From Alviniconcha marisindica (taxonomy: Eukaryota > Mollusca > Gastropoda > Provannidae): 64,000 nt of DNA. This document shows positions 12,790-24,430 of this stretch, piece after piece (position 1 is the first letter of the stretch; the number at the start of each line of letters is the position of its first letter). The DNA is taken from the NCBI GenBank assembly GCA_018857735.1, contig JABMCL010003147.1, forward strand, positions 1 to 64,000, read 5' to 3'. The notes beneath the pieces are model-generated. The model was not told the DNA's origin and searched no databases. It saw nothing but the letters and a program-made list of their open reading frames with translations. The position numbers were made by a program, and so were the translations under genes.

Positions 12790-13150
12790 TATGTTTGACA
12801 GGATTGCTGACAGCTTCTTGGAGCCACAGATGAGAGCTGGATGTCAGGTGTGGACCAAAGTGGACCAACGACTCCTGGAGAGGAGCTCAACAAGAGGTGC
12901 TACCCACTACCTGACACTCCTACACCCCAAGGTAACACTTACCTTGCATGAAAAGATACAGTAGTTGGAGTGATCGTTTCAGCGTCAATCTAAGTGGCTG
13001 GCCAGGAGAAAAAATAGTAAGTATTGGGCTGTTGTTCAGGTGGGATCTTTGAAACTTTGTGCAACGATTTTGTCATTATTGCAGCCACAGTTTGTTAGTC
13101 TGCAATGCATATTTGTGGCAGTAGTTTCACACCTGGAGTGAAATAACTTA
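12790..13150 (+). repeat. Segmental duplication, partial block C
   Basis: Third copy of the exon-like segment (CTTCTTGGAGCCACAGATGA at 12811) and of the ATTATTGCAGCCACAGTTTG segment (13074). It lacks the foldback element. Small changes alter the reading frame relative to block A, so the exon-like segment is not conserved as protein. Confidence 0.65.
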
Positions 13151-13244
13151 TCTGTTTTGGGTGAGCTGTACTAATATAGCTCAACCAAAAAAGTTCAATT
13201 AGTTTGCTTCTGATCTCACTTTTCGTTGTTTTTCATCGCTTAAC

Positions 13245-13345
13245 TGTTAAGTGTCGTTTTGTAGCTTGACAAAGAGGATTACCCCAAAAATTTGCAGATT
13301 GTGTGTTTGTGTCCTAATAAATAAGTGTTCTTTTGAACATTTTAT
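13245..13345 (+). repeat. Dispersed repeat with GGATTACCCC core
   Basis: Second + strand copy of the family at 12475-12580, reading TTTTGTAGCTTGACAAAG through AATAAATAAGTGTTCTTTTG. Confidence 0.55.
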
Positions 13346-13682
13346 GTATTTGGATCTTGGTTTAGAACGCTAGTAGTCATTCTTGTTTCAGACCTTTTTT
13401 CTTCTTCTTTTTTTGGGGGATACATCATCATTATTAAGTCTGATGAAGAGATTGGATTGTTGTGTTCCAATTCAAAGCTTTAAGGTTGAAAACTGATGTG
13501 GTAATGCATGGATCATTATGAATGAGCCAGAGTATTACTCCTAAAGATTGGTTTGGCTATCTTCATGGTCAAGGTGTGCCTTGTATGATCAAAATATGCC
13601 TAAAGACTGGTTTTCTATCCAAAGTCTAGGTCAGTATGTGAGCTGCCTTCCTTTGCTGCTTATTTATTTTGACACAGACACA

Positions 13683-13780
13683 CAGTATACACATTTTCGG
13701 GGAAATCCCCTTTATCAAGCCACAAAACAACACTTAAGCAACATATAAACAGTTAAAAACAATGAAAAATGAGAGACAGA
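13683..13780 (-). repeat. Dispersed repeat with GGGGATT core, minus strand
   Basis: GGGGAAATCCCCTTTATCAAG followed by CCACAAAACAACA is the reverse complement of the family at 12475-12580. It lies about 340 bp from a + strand copy. Confidence 0.5.
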
Positions 13781-14019
13781 AAAAACACTTACCTTGTTTC
13801 GGTTGAGTTTTTGCCACTTGATCAGTGTTTGGATCTTGTTTAGAATGCCAGCAGTCATTCTCTTTCAGATTTTTGTCCCAGCTGGTTTGGTGATGCTGCT
13901 GTGCAGACAAAGTCCCCGGAGCTGACATGGGGCTGTCTTGTTCTGATCTTCCTGTTCAGTGACAGTTCAGCAGGACTTACACCGGCGGTCAAGTGCAGCA
14001 TGCTTCGGTAAGCCAATAT

Positions 14020-14215
14020 AATCTTTGGAAATTCAGCTCTCCTGTTTGCAACCTTTGTGGCTTTGAGAAGTGTGCAGTTGGAAATTCAGCTCTCCTGTTT
14101 TGCTGTTTTAAGTTTGCAACCTTTGTGGCTTTGAGAAGTGTGCAGTTGGAAATTCAGCTCTCCTGTTTTGCTGTTTTAAGTTTGCAACCTTTGTGGCTTT
14201 GAGAAGTGTGCAATT
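14020..14215 (+). repeat. ~70-bp tandem repeat
   Basis: About three copies of a unit containing GGAAATTCAGCTCTCCTGTT and TTGCAACCTTTGTGGCTTTG. No gene context. Confidence 0.8.
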
Positions 14216-14289
14216 GTGTCTTTGAACAAGTCTTCCAGGGAGCTGCAGGAAATGTTCTGGTCATTTCTTAATGTTAGTTAAGATGCCTT

Positions 14290-16130
14290 TCTCATTTTGC
14301 CTTGGGGGGGTTGGGGGGCAGATGCTTTGTGTGTGCAAGAAGGGGGGGGGGGGGTATTTGCTGTATGCGAGAAGAGGGGGGGGATATTTGCTGTGTGCAG
14401 GGTGGGCATTTGCTGTGGGATGGATGGGCATTTGCTGTGGGGTGGGTGGGCATATGCTGTGGGCATTTGCTGTGGGGTAGGTGAGCATTTGCTGTGCAGG
14501 GTGGGCATTTGCTATGGGGTAGGTGAGCATTTGCTGTGTGGAGGGTGGGCATTTGCTGTGTGGAGGGTGGGCATTTGCTGTGTGCAGGGTGGGTGGGCAT
14601 TTGCTGTGTGCAGGGTGGGCATTTGCTGTGTGCAGGGTGGGTGGGCATTTACTGTGTGCAGGGTGGGTGGGCATTTGCTGTGTGGAGGGTGGGCATTTGC
14701 TGTGTGCAGGGTGGGTGGGCGTTTCTTGTGTGCAGGGTGGGCATTTGCTGTGTGCAGGGTGGGTGAGCATTTGCTGTGTGCAGGGTGGGCATTTGCTGTG
14801 TGCAGGGTGGGTGGGCATTTGCTGTGTGCAGGGTGGGTGGGCATTTGCTGTAGAGGGTGGGTGGGCATTTGCTGTGTGGAGGGTGGGTGGGCATTTGCTG
14901 TGTGGAGGGTGGGAGTTGGTGTGTGGTGGGGGGAGTTGGTGTGTGGGTGTGGGATGGGCAGTTGGTGTGGTGGGTGGGCAGTTGGTGTGTGGTGGGTGGG
15001 CAGTTGGTGGTGGTGGGTGGGCAGTTGCTGTGGGGTGTGGTGGGCAGTGCTGTGGGGTGGGTGGGAGTTGCTGGGGTGGTGGTGGGCAGTTGTGTGGGGT
15101 GGGTGGGCAGTTGGTGTGGTGGGTGGGCAGTTGCTGTGGGGTGGGTGGGCAGTTGGTGTGTGGTGGGTGGGCAGTTGCTTGTGTGGTGGGGGGCAGTTGG
15201 TGTGGTGGGTGGGCAGTTGGTGTGGTGGGTGGGCAGTTGGTGTGGGTGGGTGGGGCAGTTGCTGTGTGGTGGGTGGGAGTTGTGTGTGGTGGGTGGGCAG
15301 TTGGTGTAGTGGGTGGGCAGTTGTGTGTGGTGGGTGGGCAGTTGCTGTGTGGTGGGGGGCAGTTGGTGTGGTGGGGGGAGTTGTGTAGTGGGGGGGAAGT
15401 TGCGTGGGGTGGGTGGGAGTTGCTGTGTGTGTGGTGGGAAGTTGCTGTGTGGTGGTGGGGGAAGTTGCTGTGGGGGATGGTGGGATTGCATTGCATGTGT
15501 TGTGGGGGGGGGATGATTTTCTGTTGGTGGGGGGATTGCTGTGGTGGGGTGGGTTGAGTGGGGGGGGGGGCTTTGGGAGGTTGCATGCTGTGTTGGAGGG
15601 GGTATTTGCTGTGTGGTGGGGGGAAGTTGCTGTGGGGATGGTGGGAATTTGCTGTGAGGGGTGGGCGTTGATGTTGGATGGGGTGAATTTGCTGTGGGGG
15701 TGGGCTGATGTTGGATGGGGGTAATTTGCTGTGGGGGTGGGCATTGATGTTGGATGGGGCGAGTATTTGCTGTGGGGTGGGCGTTGATGTGGGATGGGGG
15801 GTAATTTGCTGTGGGGGTGGGCTTGATGTTGGATGGGGGTAATTTGCTGTGGGGGTGGGCATTGATGTTGGATGGGGGGTATTTGCTGTGGGGGTGGGCA
15901 TTGATGTTGGATGGGGGCAATTTGCTGTGGGGGTGGGCATTGATGTTGGATGGGGGTATTTGCTGTGGGGGTGGGCATTGATGTTGGATGGGGGGTATTT
16001 GCTGTGGGGGTGGGCATTGATGTTGGATGGGGGTAATTTGCTGTGGGGGTGGGCATTTGATGTTGGATGGGGGGTATTTGTGTGGGGGGGGTGGGGGGGG
16101 GGCATTCCTGTGTGAGTGGGGGAATTTTCT
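14290..16130 (+). repeat. Compound G-rich minisatellite
   Basis: Three successive families. About 14390-14930 has 23-27-bp units of GGGTGGGCATTTGCTGTGTG. About 14930-15440 has units of GTGGGCAGTTGGTGTGGTGG. About 15640-16090 has a 38-bp unit containing GGGCATTGATGTTGGATGGG and TATTTGCTGTGG. The + strand is strongly G-rich with many GGG runs. The opposite strand is open in several frames, up to 689 residues of Pro/Thr/His-rich text, because the repeat has few stop triplets. No gene is inferred. Confidence 0.9.
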
Positions 16131-16764
16131 GTAGGGGTTGAGAGACTGCGCTGTGTAGAGGAAGGGAGGTAAATCACACATGCCCGCATGCACACACACA
16201 CCATGCTAAAAATATTCACTGAAATTTGCCTTTTGACTATCCATCGTATTGTATTTATTTCATAACATACATACATGCAACCAAACACAGGCACGCATAC
16301 GCGCGCACGCACACACACACACACACACACACATAGAACTGAGTCAGTAATCCTTGTAACTACGACTAGAACACACTATAGATGCATACACACACTGAGG
16401 GGATGGGGGGGGGGGGGGGGGATGAAAGAGGCCACAGAAACGTCACTGCCAAGTGCCACAATCAGTGCTGAAAACAGAAATCTACCCGAGTTCCATTTTT
16501 CCATCCCGGTCGGCAGCTTTGAATTCCTGCTGTTTACACCCGGGGTTTCATGCTCTGGGGTTTCCATTCTCACACCAGCCGTTGGCTCTACAGCAAGGTT
16601 TCCGAGCTTGAGTATAGACCTGTAGTTTGTGTATCTATGTGTGACTACATGCACAGTTAGACCGGGTTTTGACCTGGAGTCTGTGGTTTCAGACGATTGT
16701 ATTAATGCTATGCTCCTCATTATTGTTCCTCAAATAGTCTGTGTGTGCTTGTCCATTAGGCAGA

Positions 16765-17160
16765 GTGACTCGAGCGCCTGGCAGCATCACTGATTGACTG
16801 GCTGACTGACCGATCTGCTGACTGGCTGACTGACCGGTCTGCTGACTGGCTGACTGACCGATCTGCTGACTGACTGACTGACCAATCTGCCGACTGATTG
16901 ACTAACTGGCTGACTGAATCACTGCATGACTGAATGAGGACTGACTGGCCGATCTGCTGACTGATTGACAAACTGGCTGATGTGACTGAATGAAGACTGA
17001 CTGATAGACTAACTGGCCGACTGACCGATCTGCTGACTGATTGACTAACTGGCTGACTGACCGATCTGCTGACTGATTAACTGGCTGAGTAATCACTGTG
17101 TGACTGAATGAAGACTGACTGATTGACTAACTGGCTGACTGGCCAATCTACTGCTCTACC
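16765..17160. repeat. ~28-bp tandem repeat (CTGACTGG family)
   Basis: Units of CTGACTGGCTGACTGACCGA plus TCTGCTGA, interrupted and degenerate. The GACT periodicity suggests growth from a tetranucleotide repeat. Confidence 0.8.
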
Positions 17161-17299
17161 AACAGTCAGCCACTGAGTTAGTCAATCAGAGTCGGTCTTC
17201 ATTCACGCAGTGATTCAGTCAGCCAGTTGGTCAGACAGACAGACCTACTGACTGGTTGAGAACTGTGACTGAATCGCTGTGTGAGTGAGTGAAGACTGA

Positions 17300-17645
17300 C
17301 TGACCACTAACCGGTCCACTGACTGACTAAACCACTAGCCGGTCCACTCACTGACTAAACCACTAACCGGTCCACTCACTGACTAAACCACTAACAGGTT
17401 CATTCACTGACTGACTAAACCACTAACCGGTCCACTCACTGACTAAACCACTAACCGGTCCACTCACTGACTAAACCACTAACCGGTTTGCTCACTGACT
17501 GACTAAACCACTAACCGGTCCACTCACTGACTAAACTACTAACCGGTCCACTCACTGACTAAACCACTAACCGGTTCGCTCACTGACTAAACCACTAACC
17601 GGTTCACTCACTGACTAAACCACTAACCGGTCCACTGACTACAGC
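17300..17645. repeat. ~28-bp tandem repeat (AACCGGT family)
   Basis: About twelve units of CTGACTAAACCACTAACCGG plus TCCACTCA. Each unit contains the palindrome ACCGGT. Confidence 0.85.
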
Positions 17646-17990
17646 AATTACATGCAGTTTTTATGACTAATTCTTTCCTTAACAGTCGCTCGCAATGATT
17701 TCACTTTTTACCGGGGAGGGGGCAGAGGGCTTGGCTTCGAGTCCGGCAAAGTCAAAAGTTCACTGAAATGAGAGAGACCCACATTACAGCTCAATCACAG
17801 CGTGTGTTGTTTCAGGGTATTTCGCCTGAGAAGATTTTTAACTGTAATATTTTGGAAAAACATTAATTTGAGATCAGTTTTGGTTGTGTTTGTGTTTTAC
17901 TCACCTTTTAAGTATGTTTTTAAAATCGGTGGATGTACCAGTTTTAACAGCTACACTTAAAAAAATTGTTACATGATGACAGAAGGTGTC

Positions 17991-18034
17991 TGGCCCAGAT
18001 ATAGCCGTACTGGTTAACTGGGCGTAAAACACAG
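17991..18034 (+). repeat. SINE-like 3' tail, diverged
   Basis: GGCCCAGATATAGCCGTACT, then GGTTAACTGGGCGTAAAACA, matching the tail at 7602 and 52336. Confidence 0.5.
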
Positions 18035-18559
18035 CTGCAGCAGAAGGATACAGAAAGTTGACAAACGACCGAAGTCCGCGTAGCCTACATAGCGGATGTC
18101 GTACCCTCAGGAAGCCACTCCCTGAACAAGACAACACACATGAAAAACCACGGCCGGACAAACAAGATAGAATATATATATTGCAACCAAGGTCGCATTT
18201 TTTACCTCTGAACAAGAACGGAACACGTTAAAAAAACACACACCTCCTGAGCAGCACAATAGAACACATGAAAAACCACGTCCGTAAAAATGAGACCGCT
18301 ACAGGTGTAACCCTCCCCCAAAACAATGCAACAGAATCGCGTGAAAAACTAATGTCGAGGAAAACTAGACAGATTCACATAACCCCCACCCCACCCCTGC
18401 CCCCCAACAACACAACAGAACACATGAAAAACCACATTGGGGGGGGGGGGGGGCAGAATACAAATATGATAAACCCAGACTCGTTCACATGTGAATTATA
18501 AATTGAGCCAAACAGAAAACGAACACAAAACTGCCGCTTATAGATGACATAGAATACAC

Positions 18560-19815
18560 ATGTAAACGTGTGCCTCGCAAAACAACGGAATACACGTGTA
18601 AACCTGTGCCCCGCAAAACAGAATACACATGTAAACGTGCCCCGAAAAGTAAATACACATGAAAGCATGTGCCCTTCAACAACGGAATACACGTGTAAAC
18701 CTGTGCCATGCAAAACAACAGAATACACGTGTAAACGTGTCCCCTGAAAGCATGTGCCCTGCAACAACGGAATACACATGTAAACCTGTGCCATGCAAAA
18801 CAGTACATGTGTAAATGTGTGCCCTGAAAAGTAAATATGTAAGCAATTGCACTGCAACAACGGAATACACATGTAAACCTGTGCCATGCAAAACAATATA
18901 CGTGTAAACGTGTGCCCTGAAAAGTAAATACACATGTAAGCATGTGCCCTGCAACAACGGAATACACGTGTAAACATGTGCCATGCAAAACAACGGAATA
19001 CACGTGTAAACGTGTGCTCTGAAAAGTAAATACACATGTAAGCATGTGCCCTGCAACAACGGAATACACCCGTAAACACGCAAAACAAATTTGATACCCT
19101 GCAAAACGGAATGCCCCGCAAAACAACAGAATACACGCGTAAACATACCCTGCAAAACAGCAGAATGCCCCGCAAAACAAAATACACAAGTACTGCCCAG
19201 CAACACAACAGAATACACGTGTAAACGGGCCCTGCAAAACGACAGAACGTAAACGTATACCCTGCAAAACAACAGAATGTACATGTGCCCTGCAAAACAC
19301 CAGAACGTAAATGTATACCCTGCAAAACAACAGAATACACGCGTAAACATGTGCCGTGCAAAACAACAGAATAGACGCATAAACTGGGCCCTGCAAAACC
19401 ACAGAATACCCTGCAAAACCACAATACACATGTAAACATGTGCCCCGCAAAACAACGGAATAGACGCGTAAACTGGGCCCTGCAAAACCACAGAATACCC
19501 TGCTAAACCACAGAATACGCATGTAAACATGTGCCCCGCAAAATAACGGAATAGACGCGTAAACTGGGCCCTGCAAAACCACAGAATATGCATGTAAACA
19601 TGTGCCCTGCAAAACAACAAAATACACCGCAAAACAACAGAATGCCCATGTAAACCTGTGCCCTGCAAAACAGCAGAATGCCCTGCAAAACAACAGAACA
19701 ACCCGCAAAACAACGGAACACATGTAAACATGTGCCCTGCAAAACAACGGAATGCCCTGCAAAACAGAATACCCCGCAAAACAACAGAATACACATGTAA
19801 ACATGTGCCCTGCAA
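18560..19815 (-). repeat. ~36-bp tandem repeat with long spurious frames
   Basis: Irregular units on the + strand contain GAATACACGTGTAAACGTGT and GCCCTGCAAAACAACA. The minus strand is open in all three frames for 354-461 residues of Cys/Val/Phe-rich repeats. Since every frame is open and indels shift them freely, no coding function is inferred. Confidence 0.85.
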
Positions 19816-22180
19816 AAAGACGGAGAAGGTGGACTGACCACAAGGAATCCGGCAGCGATTCTGGCATCATCTGCTGACGTGCTCCTTAGAGTGAACGATG
19901 CCACTAACAGCAGCAACGACGACGACGACATTGTTTTCCTCTTCCTTCTCACCAGCAGTGTGACGATGCGCTCTGCTCTTGGTGTTTGACAGCGTGTGGA
20001 ATTTGTCCGCAGACGTCAAAAGAAAATCATTGAAAAAACGATATTTTTTAATGGAAAAAAAAAAAATGAAGGAAAAAGCACACCAAAAAACCCTGCCAAA
20101 GACGGAGAGAGAAAAAATCAGTCGGTTATTTCGCTTACAGGTCCTCCGACACGGCCGCCCTCCCCGGCAGCAGAATTAGCACATGACTTTTATTGTTGTT
20201 TTGTGTGTGTGTTTGCTTTTTTTCTCGTTTTATGTTTTGTTATAGTTTTTTGTGTTTTTGTTTAACTCGTTGAACAGTTGCGAGTATTCGAGAACGCATG
20301 GTTCTGAAAGTTAATGTACAAAACCTAGTCACTCTCTCACTTGGAATCAAGAGTTCAGGAGCTGTGTGAAAGTCGAGGTGGCCGTCCTGGGCTTTCCGGC
20401 CTAATGAGCCTTACGGTTTCCGTGGACGTAAAGCAACATTGAACCATGCTTAGGCATTGGTCACAGTTTGTCCCTAATATGTCAACCGACATCCGAGGGC
20501 ATGAAGCTCCACTTCGTCACTTGAAGTCACTGACATTCTTTCACTTTCGCGGCATTTGTTAAATAATGTGCTGAGAGTAACATACTCATTTACAACCAAA
20601 ATTAAATCATCAAATTTGTAGAGGTACGTTTTGTTTTTGTTTTGTTGTTTGTTATAAATGAAGTCTATCTGATGTATTCCATGTCCATTAATTTTTTTAT
20701 TATGTAGACAAAATACACGTACCTGCTTGCTAAAAGAATTCAATATCGTGACGTTTCTGTTGTAATGGGAATATCTTATAAGGCACGACATATGACATCT
20801 GCTTAAAACAGCAGGATAAAATCCCACAAAAACAACAACAAATTTCTTGCGTATCCCGAAAAACCCATGTTAAGTTCGATATAAATTCGCCTCTGAAGTT
20901 TCATTCCTGTGAACTTCCACACAACGAACAATGTCGGGATTAACACTGCCATGCCTGTTCAGTTTAAGCCGTGCTGAAATGAAATCATTGTGATTCAGCT
21001 GTGGCAGTTAACGTGTTTTGTCAAGGCTACGACTATAAACCGCTCCTTTATGGGAACAAGCCTTCTCACTGGAATATTCAGAATTCTTGTTTTATTCGAT
21101 TTGGTATTCATGTCTACCAAGGTTTGCTACCATGTAAAATCGTGTTCTTTCTTTCAGTGTGTGTAAGAGAGAGAGAGTGTGTGTGTGTCCATCTCTTTCT
21201 GTCTGTCTGTCTGGCTGGCTCTCTCTGTCTCACGGTATGTCTGTCTGTCTCTAACTCTTCGCTCTCTTTCTGTTTCTTTTCGTAAGCTTGTGATTTCGTT
21301 ACTTTTCGTTCACCAAGATAATGATAGTTTTTGGGTGTGCGATTTAAAATAGCGTTTTGTTCCTCCTGAGGTGACCATGTGCAGTTGACGGGACGAAAGT
21401 TAAAAGTCCAGGAACGAACTATTACTGCTGCTGCTGCTGCTGTTTTGCCGCGATTTCTGTTGCTGCTGTTATTACTACTTCTTCTACGACTACTACGACG
21501 GACAGGTTTTAATCTTGATGTTGATGATGATGATGATTTACAGTATTTAAGAATGGCGATGGGTCCTTGGTATTTAACGTCTCGTAAACCGCATAGGGTC
21601 ATCTCAGAACAGCGACGACGTAGGTGATGATGATGATGATGATAACGACTACAACGACGATGATGATTTACGGTATTTAATGATGACTGGTTAATCCTTG
21701 GATTTTAATGTGTCGTCAACCGCCTGTGGTCATCTCAGGATATCGACGACATTGATGATGATGTTGATAATGAAGACGATGATGATAGATGTTGCAGCAA
21801 TGCTCAAACGTGACTTTGGTGATATCTTGATAGACATGTAGGCTAGTGGTCCGACCTGAGCTTCGACGCCTCGCCCTCGCCTGCGCTGCTCGGACCACGA
21901 CTGTCTTCATATTCCCATCACCGGCGAGGACACAGTTTCCCGAGGCAGCACTCCCTGTCCGCTGTGGAGTGTCGGTGACAACGACTTAAGGAGACGGGTG
22001 ACAGGGGCAGGGAGGGGGTGTACATTAATTCCAGCAGCAGCGCGGTCTTTGTCAACCCGCCTGCCGCCTTGGATCTGTCCGGAGACAAACAACTACACTT
22101 CTTGCTGTAGTATGTGTATCTCTCTGGTCTGTCTGCCTGTTACAGCGTTAGAGTCTGTAGCCTACGTACGCTGATTGTAC
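19816..22180. other. Non-repetitive DNA without a recognised gene
   Basis: Contains short trinucleotide runs (CTG/GAT, 21420-21680) and TCTG-rich DNA (21180-21260). A short sequence at 20370-20440 (CTTTCCGGCCTAATGAGCC) looks like an interspersed repeat. A minus-strand frame starting near 19952 has a hydrophobic beginning but runs straight into the 36-bp repeat, so it is not supported as a gene. Confidence 0.4.
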
Positions 22181-22214
22181 CATGGACGTATATATATATA
22201 TATATACGTCCATG
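22181..22214. repeat. 34-bp perfect palindrome
   Basis: CATGGACGTA, an AT alternation, then TACGTCCATG. The sequence equals its own reverse complement over 34 bases and could extrude as a cruciform. Confidence 0.9.
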
Positions 22215-22254
22215 AATTTTACAGCCTGAACGTCAGAGCCGTGCAGAGTGTGTA

Positions 22255-22545
22255 CAAGGGCTTGTAGGTGCAGTGTGTGTGTGATAGATGGCTGCAAGTG
22301 TGTGTGTGCGTGCGTGTATGTGTGTGATAGATGGCTGTAAGTGTGTGTGTATGTAGGTAGGCCTGAACATCACAGGTGCAGTGTGTGTGTGTAGGCCTGA
22401 ACGTCACAGGTGCAGTGTGTGCGCGTGTATGTATGTAGGCCTGAACCGCGTCACAGGTGCAGTGTGCGTACGCGCGTGCGTGTGTGTCTGCGTGCGTGCG
22501 TGTGTGTGTGTGTTGTAGGCCTGAAGGCGTCACAGCCGTGCAGAG
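22255..22545 (+). repeat. GT-rich array with GGCCTGAACGTCACAGGTGC, forward
   Basis: Copies of GGCCTGAACGTCACAGGTGC separated by (GT)n runs, near 22361, 22395, 22438 and 22518. The reverse-complement array lies at 22905-23165. Confidence 0.8.
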
Positions 22546-22840
22546 AGTGTATAACTATAAGGGCTTATAGGTGCAATCGTACGGTTTCGGTCGCTAGACT
22601 TGTTTAACGCCCAGTTGTCTCCGCAGGAGGTGAGCTGGCGGGGACCGAGATCCCAGGTGGTAGGTGGGTCAGCTGGGGGGAGGGGGAGGTTATACCTACC
22701 TAACGCTGCGCTGTCACTACGGGAATGATTTCTTCTTCAAGATAACACGGGCAGCGGTGAGATCGTAGCCACTGAAGAAAACACACTCGCCAAAACTGGT
22801 AAAAGGTCACAGATACAACAGCAGCAACACACACATACAC

Positions 22841-22841
22841 A

Positions 22842-22903
<62 letters not shown>
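22841..22903. repeat. (CT)n microsatellite
   Basis: Uninterrupted CT dinucleotides of about 60 bases. Confidence 0.95.
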
Positions 22904-22904
<1 letters not shown>

Positions 22905-22908
<4 letters not shown>

Positions 22909-23165
22909 GCACACACTGCACCTGTGACGTTCAGGCCTACACACACACACACACACTGCACCTGTGACGTTCAGGCCTACACACACACACACTGCACCTG
23001 TGACGTTCAGGCCTACACACACACACACTGCACCTGTGACGTTCAGGCCTACACACACACACACACTGCACCTGTGACGTTCAGGCCTACACACAACTGC
23101 ACCTGTGACGTTCAGGCCTACACACACACACTGCACCAGTGACGTTCAGGCCTACACACACACAC
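22905..23165 (-). repeat. CA-rich array with GCACCTGTGACGTTCAGGCC, inverted
   Basis: Seven copies of GCACCTGTGACGTTCAGGCC separated by (CA)n, the reverse complement of the unit at 22255-22545. The two arrays form an inverted pair around about 360 bp. Confidence 0.8.
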
Positions 23166-23929
23166 ACACACACAGTTTTCCACGTTCTTTCTCATTTGCC
23201 CCTCACAACTAAGGAAACATTCAGACAACTCTCATCGATGCCCATCTCCTCTCCCCTCCTGCCCGTTTCTTTGTTCTTTACCGCCTGTTCTTCTCACCAG
23301 CACTCATTCGGGTTTTTTCCTGTGAGGGGCAAAATCACAAGACAATGTCCACAAACCACATCTTTTGCCGAATACACACGCGCGCGCGAACTTATTGTGA
23401 AGTTAGACTGATTATGTGTATGCCTAACTCCTGGAGTTGGGATTTCGCGGTATTCCTGTAAACCTACACGCCATACATTTGTCTGAACCAGCGGGCGGGC
23501 CACACTAAGAAGTGTGACGTGTAAAACAAAACACTGGCAAGTTCACACAATTACGCACTGGTGCAGAGCCAAACCCGGCGCCCGTAAACTTATACCGACC
23601 GTCAACAGACATTTAACGGCGATGACACTCCTATCAAACCCAGCAGATGTAAACTTATACAAGTTACTAGACACGGCTGCGAGGTCTCTGCCAAGACGAA
23701 TATGTAAATGGTAAAAGCCTATGGAGTGTTGGCAGTCTGCCACCTGAATGTCACAACTGCTGATCACCCGTCAGTGGGAATGCGGCCGTGTTTTGGGTGA
23801 AGCCGGCGGCGGATAGGAGACTATACCCAAATAAAAGACATGTCAGGGGTGGTTGGTTTGTTTAAGCAGCTGTAGGATGATATGGAGAAGAACTTGTGCA
23901 CATGTATCGTCACCCATACGGTTGTACAC

Positions 23930-24021
23930 TGAAGAGCCCCCCCCCCACCCCCCGACACACACACACCGTAGTGACACACACACAGTCACTCAGTGTGTGT
24001 GTGTGTCAGTGACACACAATC

Positions 24022-24062
<41 letters not shown>

Positions 24063-24145
24063 CACACGCACGCGGGCCACACGACACACTCGGTGACACA
24101 CCCATTGACACACACACACACAATGTCACACACACATTCTGACTT
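23930..24145. repeat. CA/CT simple-sequence cluster
   Basis: A C run, (CA)n, (GT)n, (CT)n and TGACACACACA repeats. It lies just upstream of the dehydrogenase gene. Confidence 0.85.
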
Positions 24146-24195
24146 TCTCATGCAACCAGTATAATAGAATTCACTGTGATACGTATTTAGGTTTG

Positions 24196-24208
24196 TACGT
24201 CATATAAG
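24196..24208 (+). promoter_or_regulatory. Candidate core promoter of the dehydrogenase gene
   Basis: TACGTCA, a CRE-like site, is followed directly by TATAAG about 225 bases before the start codon. The placement would put transcription start near 24235. This is a motif match only. Confidence 0.25.
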
Positions 24209-24430
24209 CGCTCAGGGCGTCGTCGGGCGCAGTATGAAAGTAGCCCTGATGAGGCACGAAAACAAAACTGAGAAAGTGAAAGAGAATTGTTTCCCTTGGT
24301 CGACAGGGGAAGTCACTCTTGGAGGCTGTGCATTTGTGAAAATTTGATGAGCGGCTCGTCCAAAGTTCAAAAAGTCTAGAACGCTGCCAAGTTCACTTCT
24401 TTCTCACCTGAGCTAATCCAAACCAGCACA

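Noticed and set aside
13430..13520. Hammerhead-ribozyme-like core (CTGATGAAG ... GAAAAC)
   Set aside because: The possible ATTGG/CCAAT stem is lost in the other copies of the same repeat (9540, 12075, 12650), so the fold is not conserved.
14261..16330. 689-residue open frame on the minus strand, with overlapping frames of over 500 residues
   Set aside because: All frames are open over the same G-rich minisatellite. The translation is Pro/Thr/His-rich repeat text with no domain or intron structure.
18375..19952. Three overlapping minus-strand frames of 354-461 residues, one with a signal-peptide-like start near 19952
   Set aside because: The 36-bp repeat leaves all frames open and they interchange at indels. 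The hydrophobic start is short and joined directly to repeat text.
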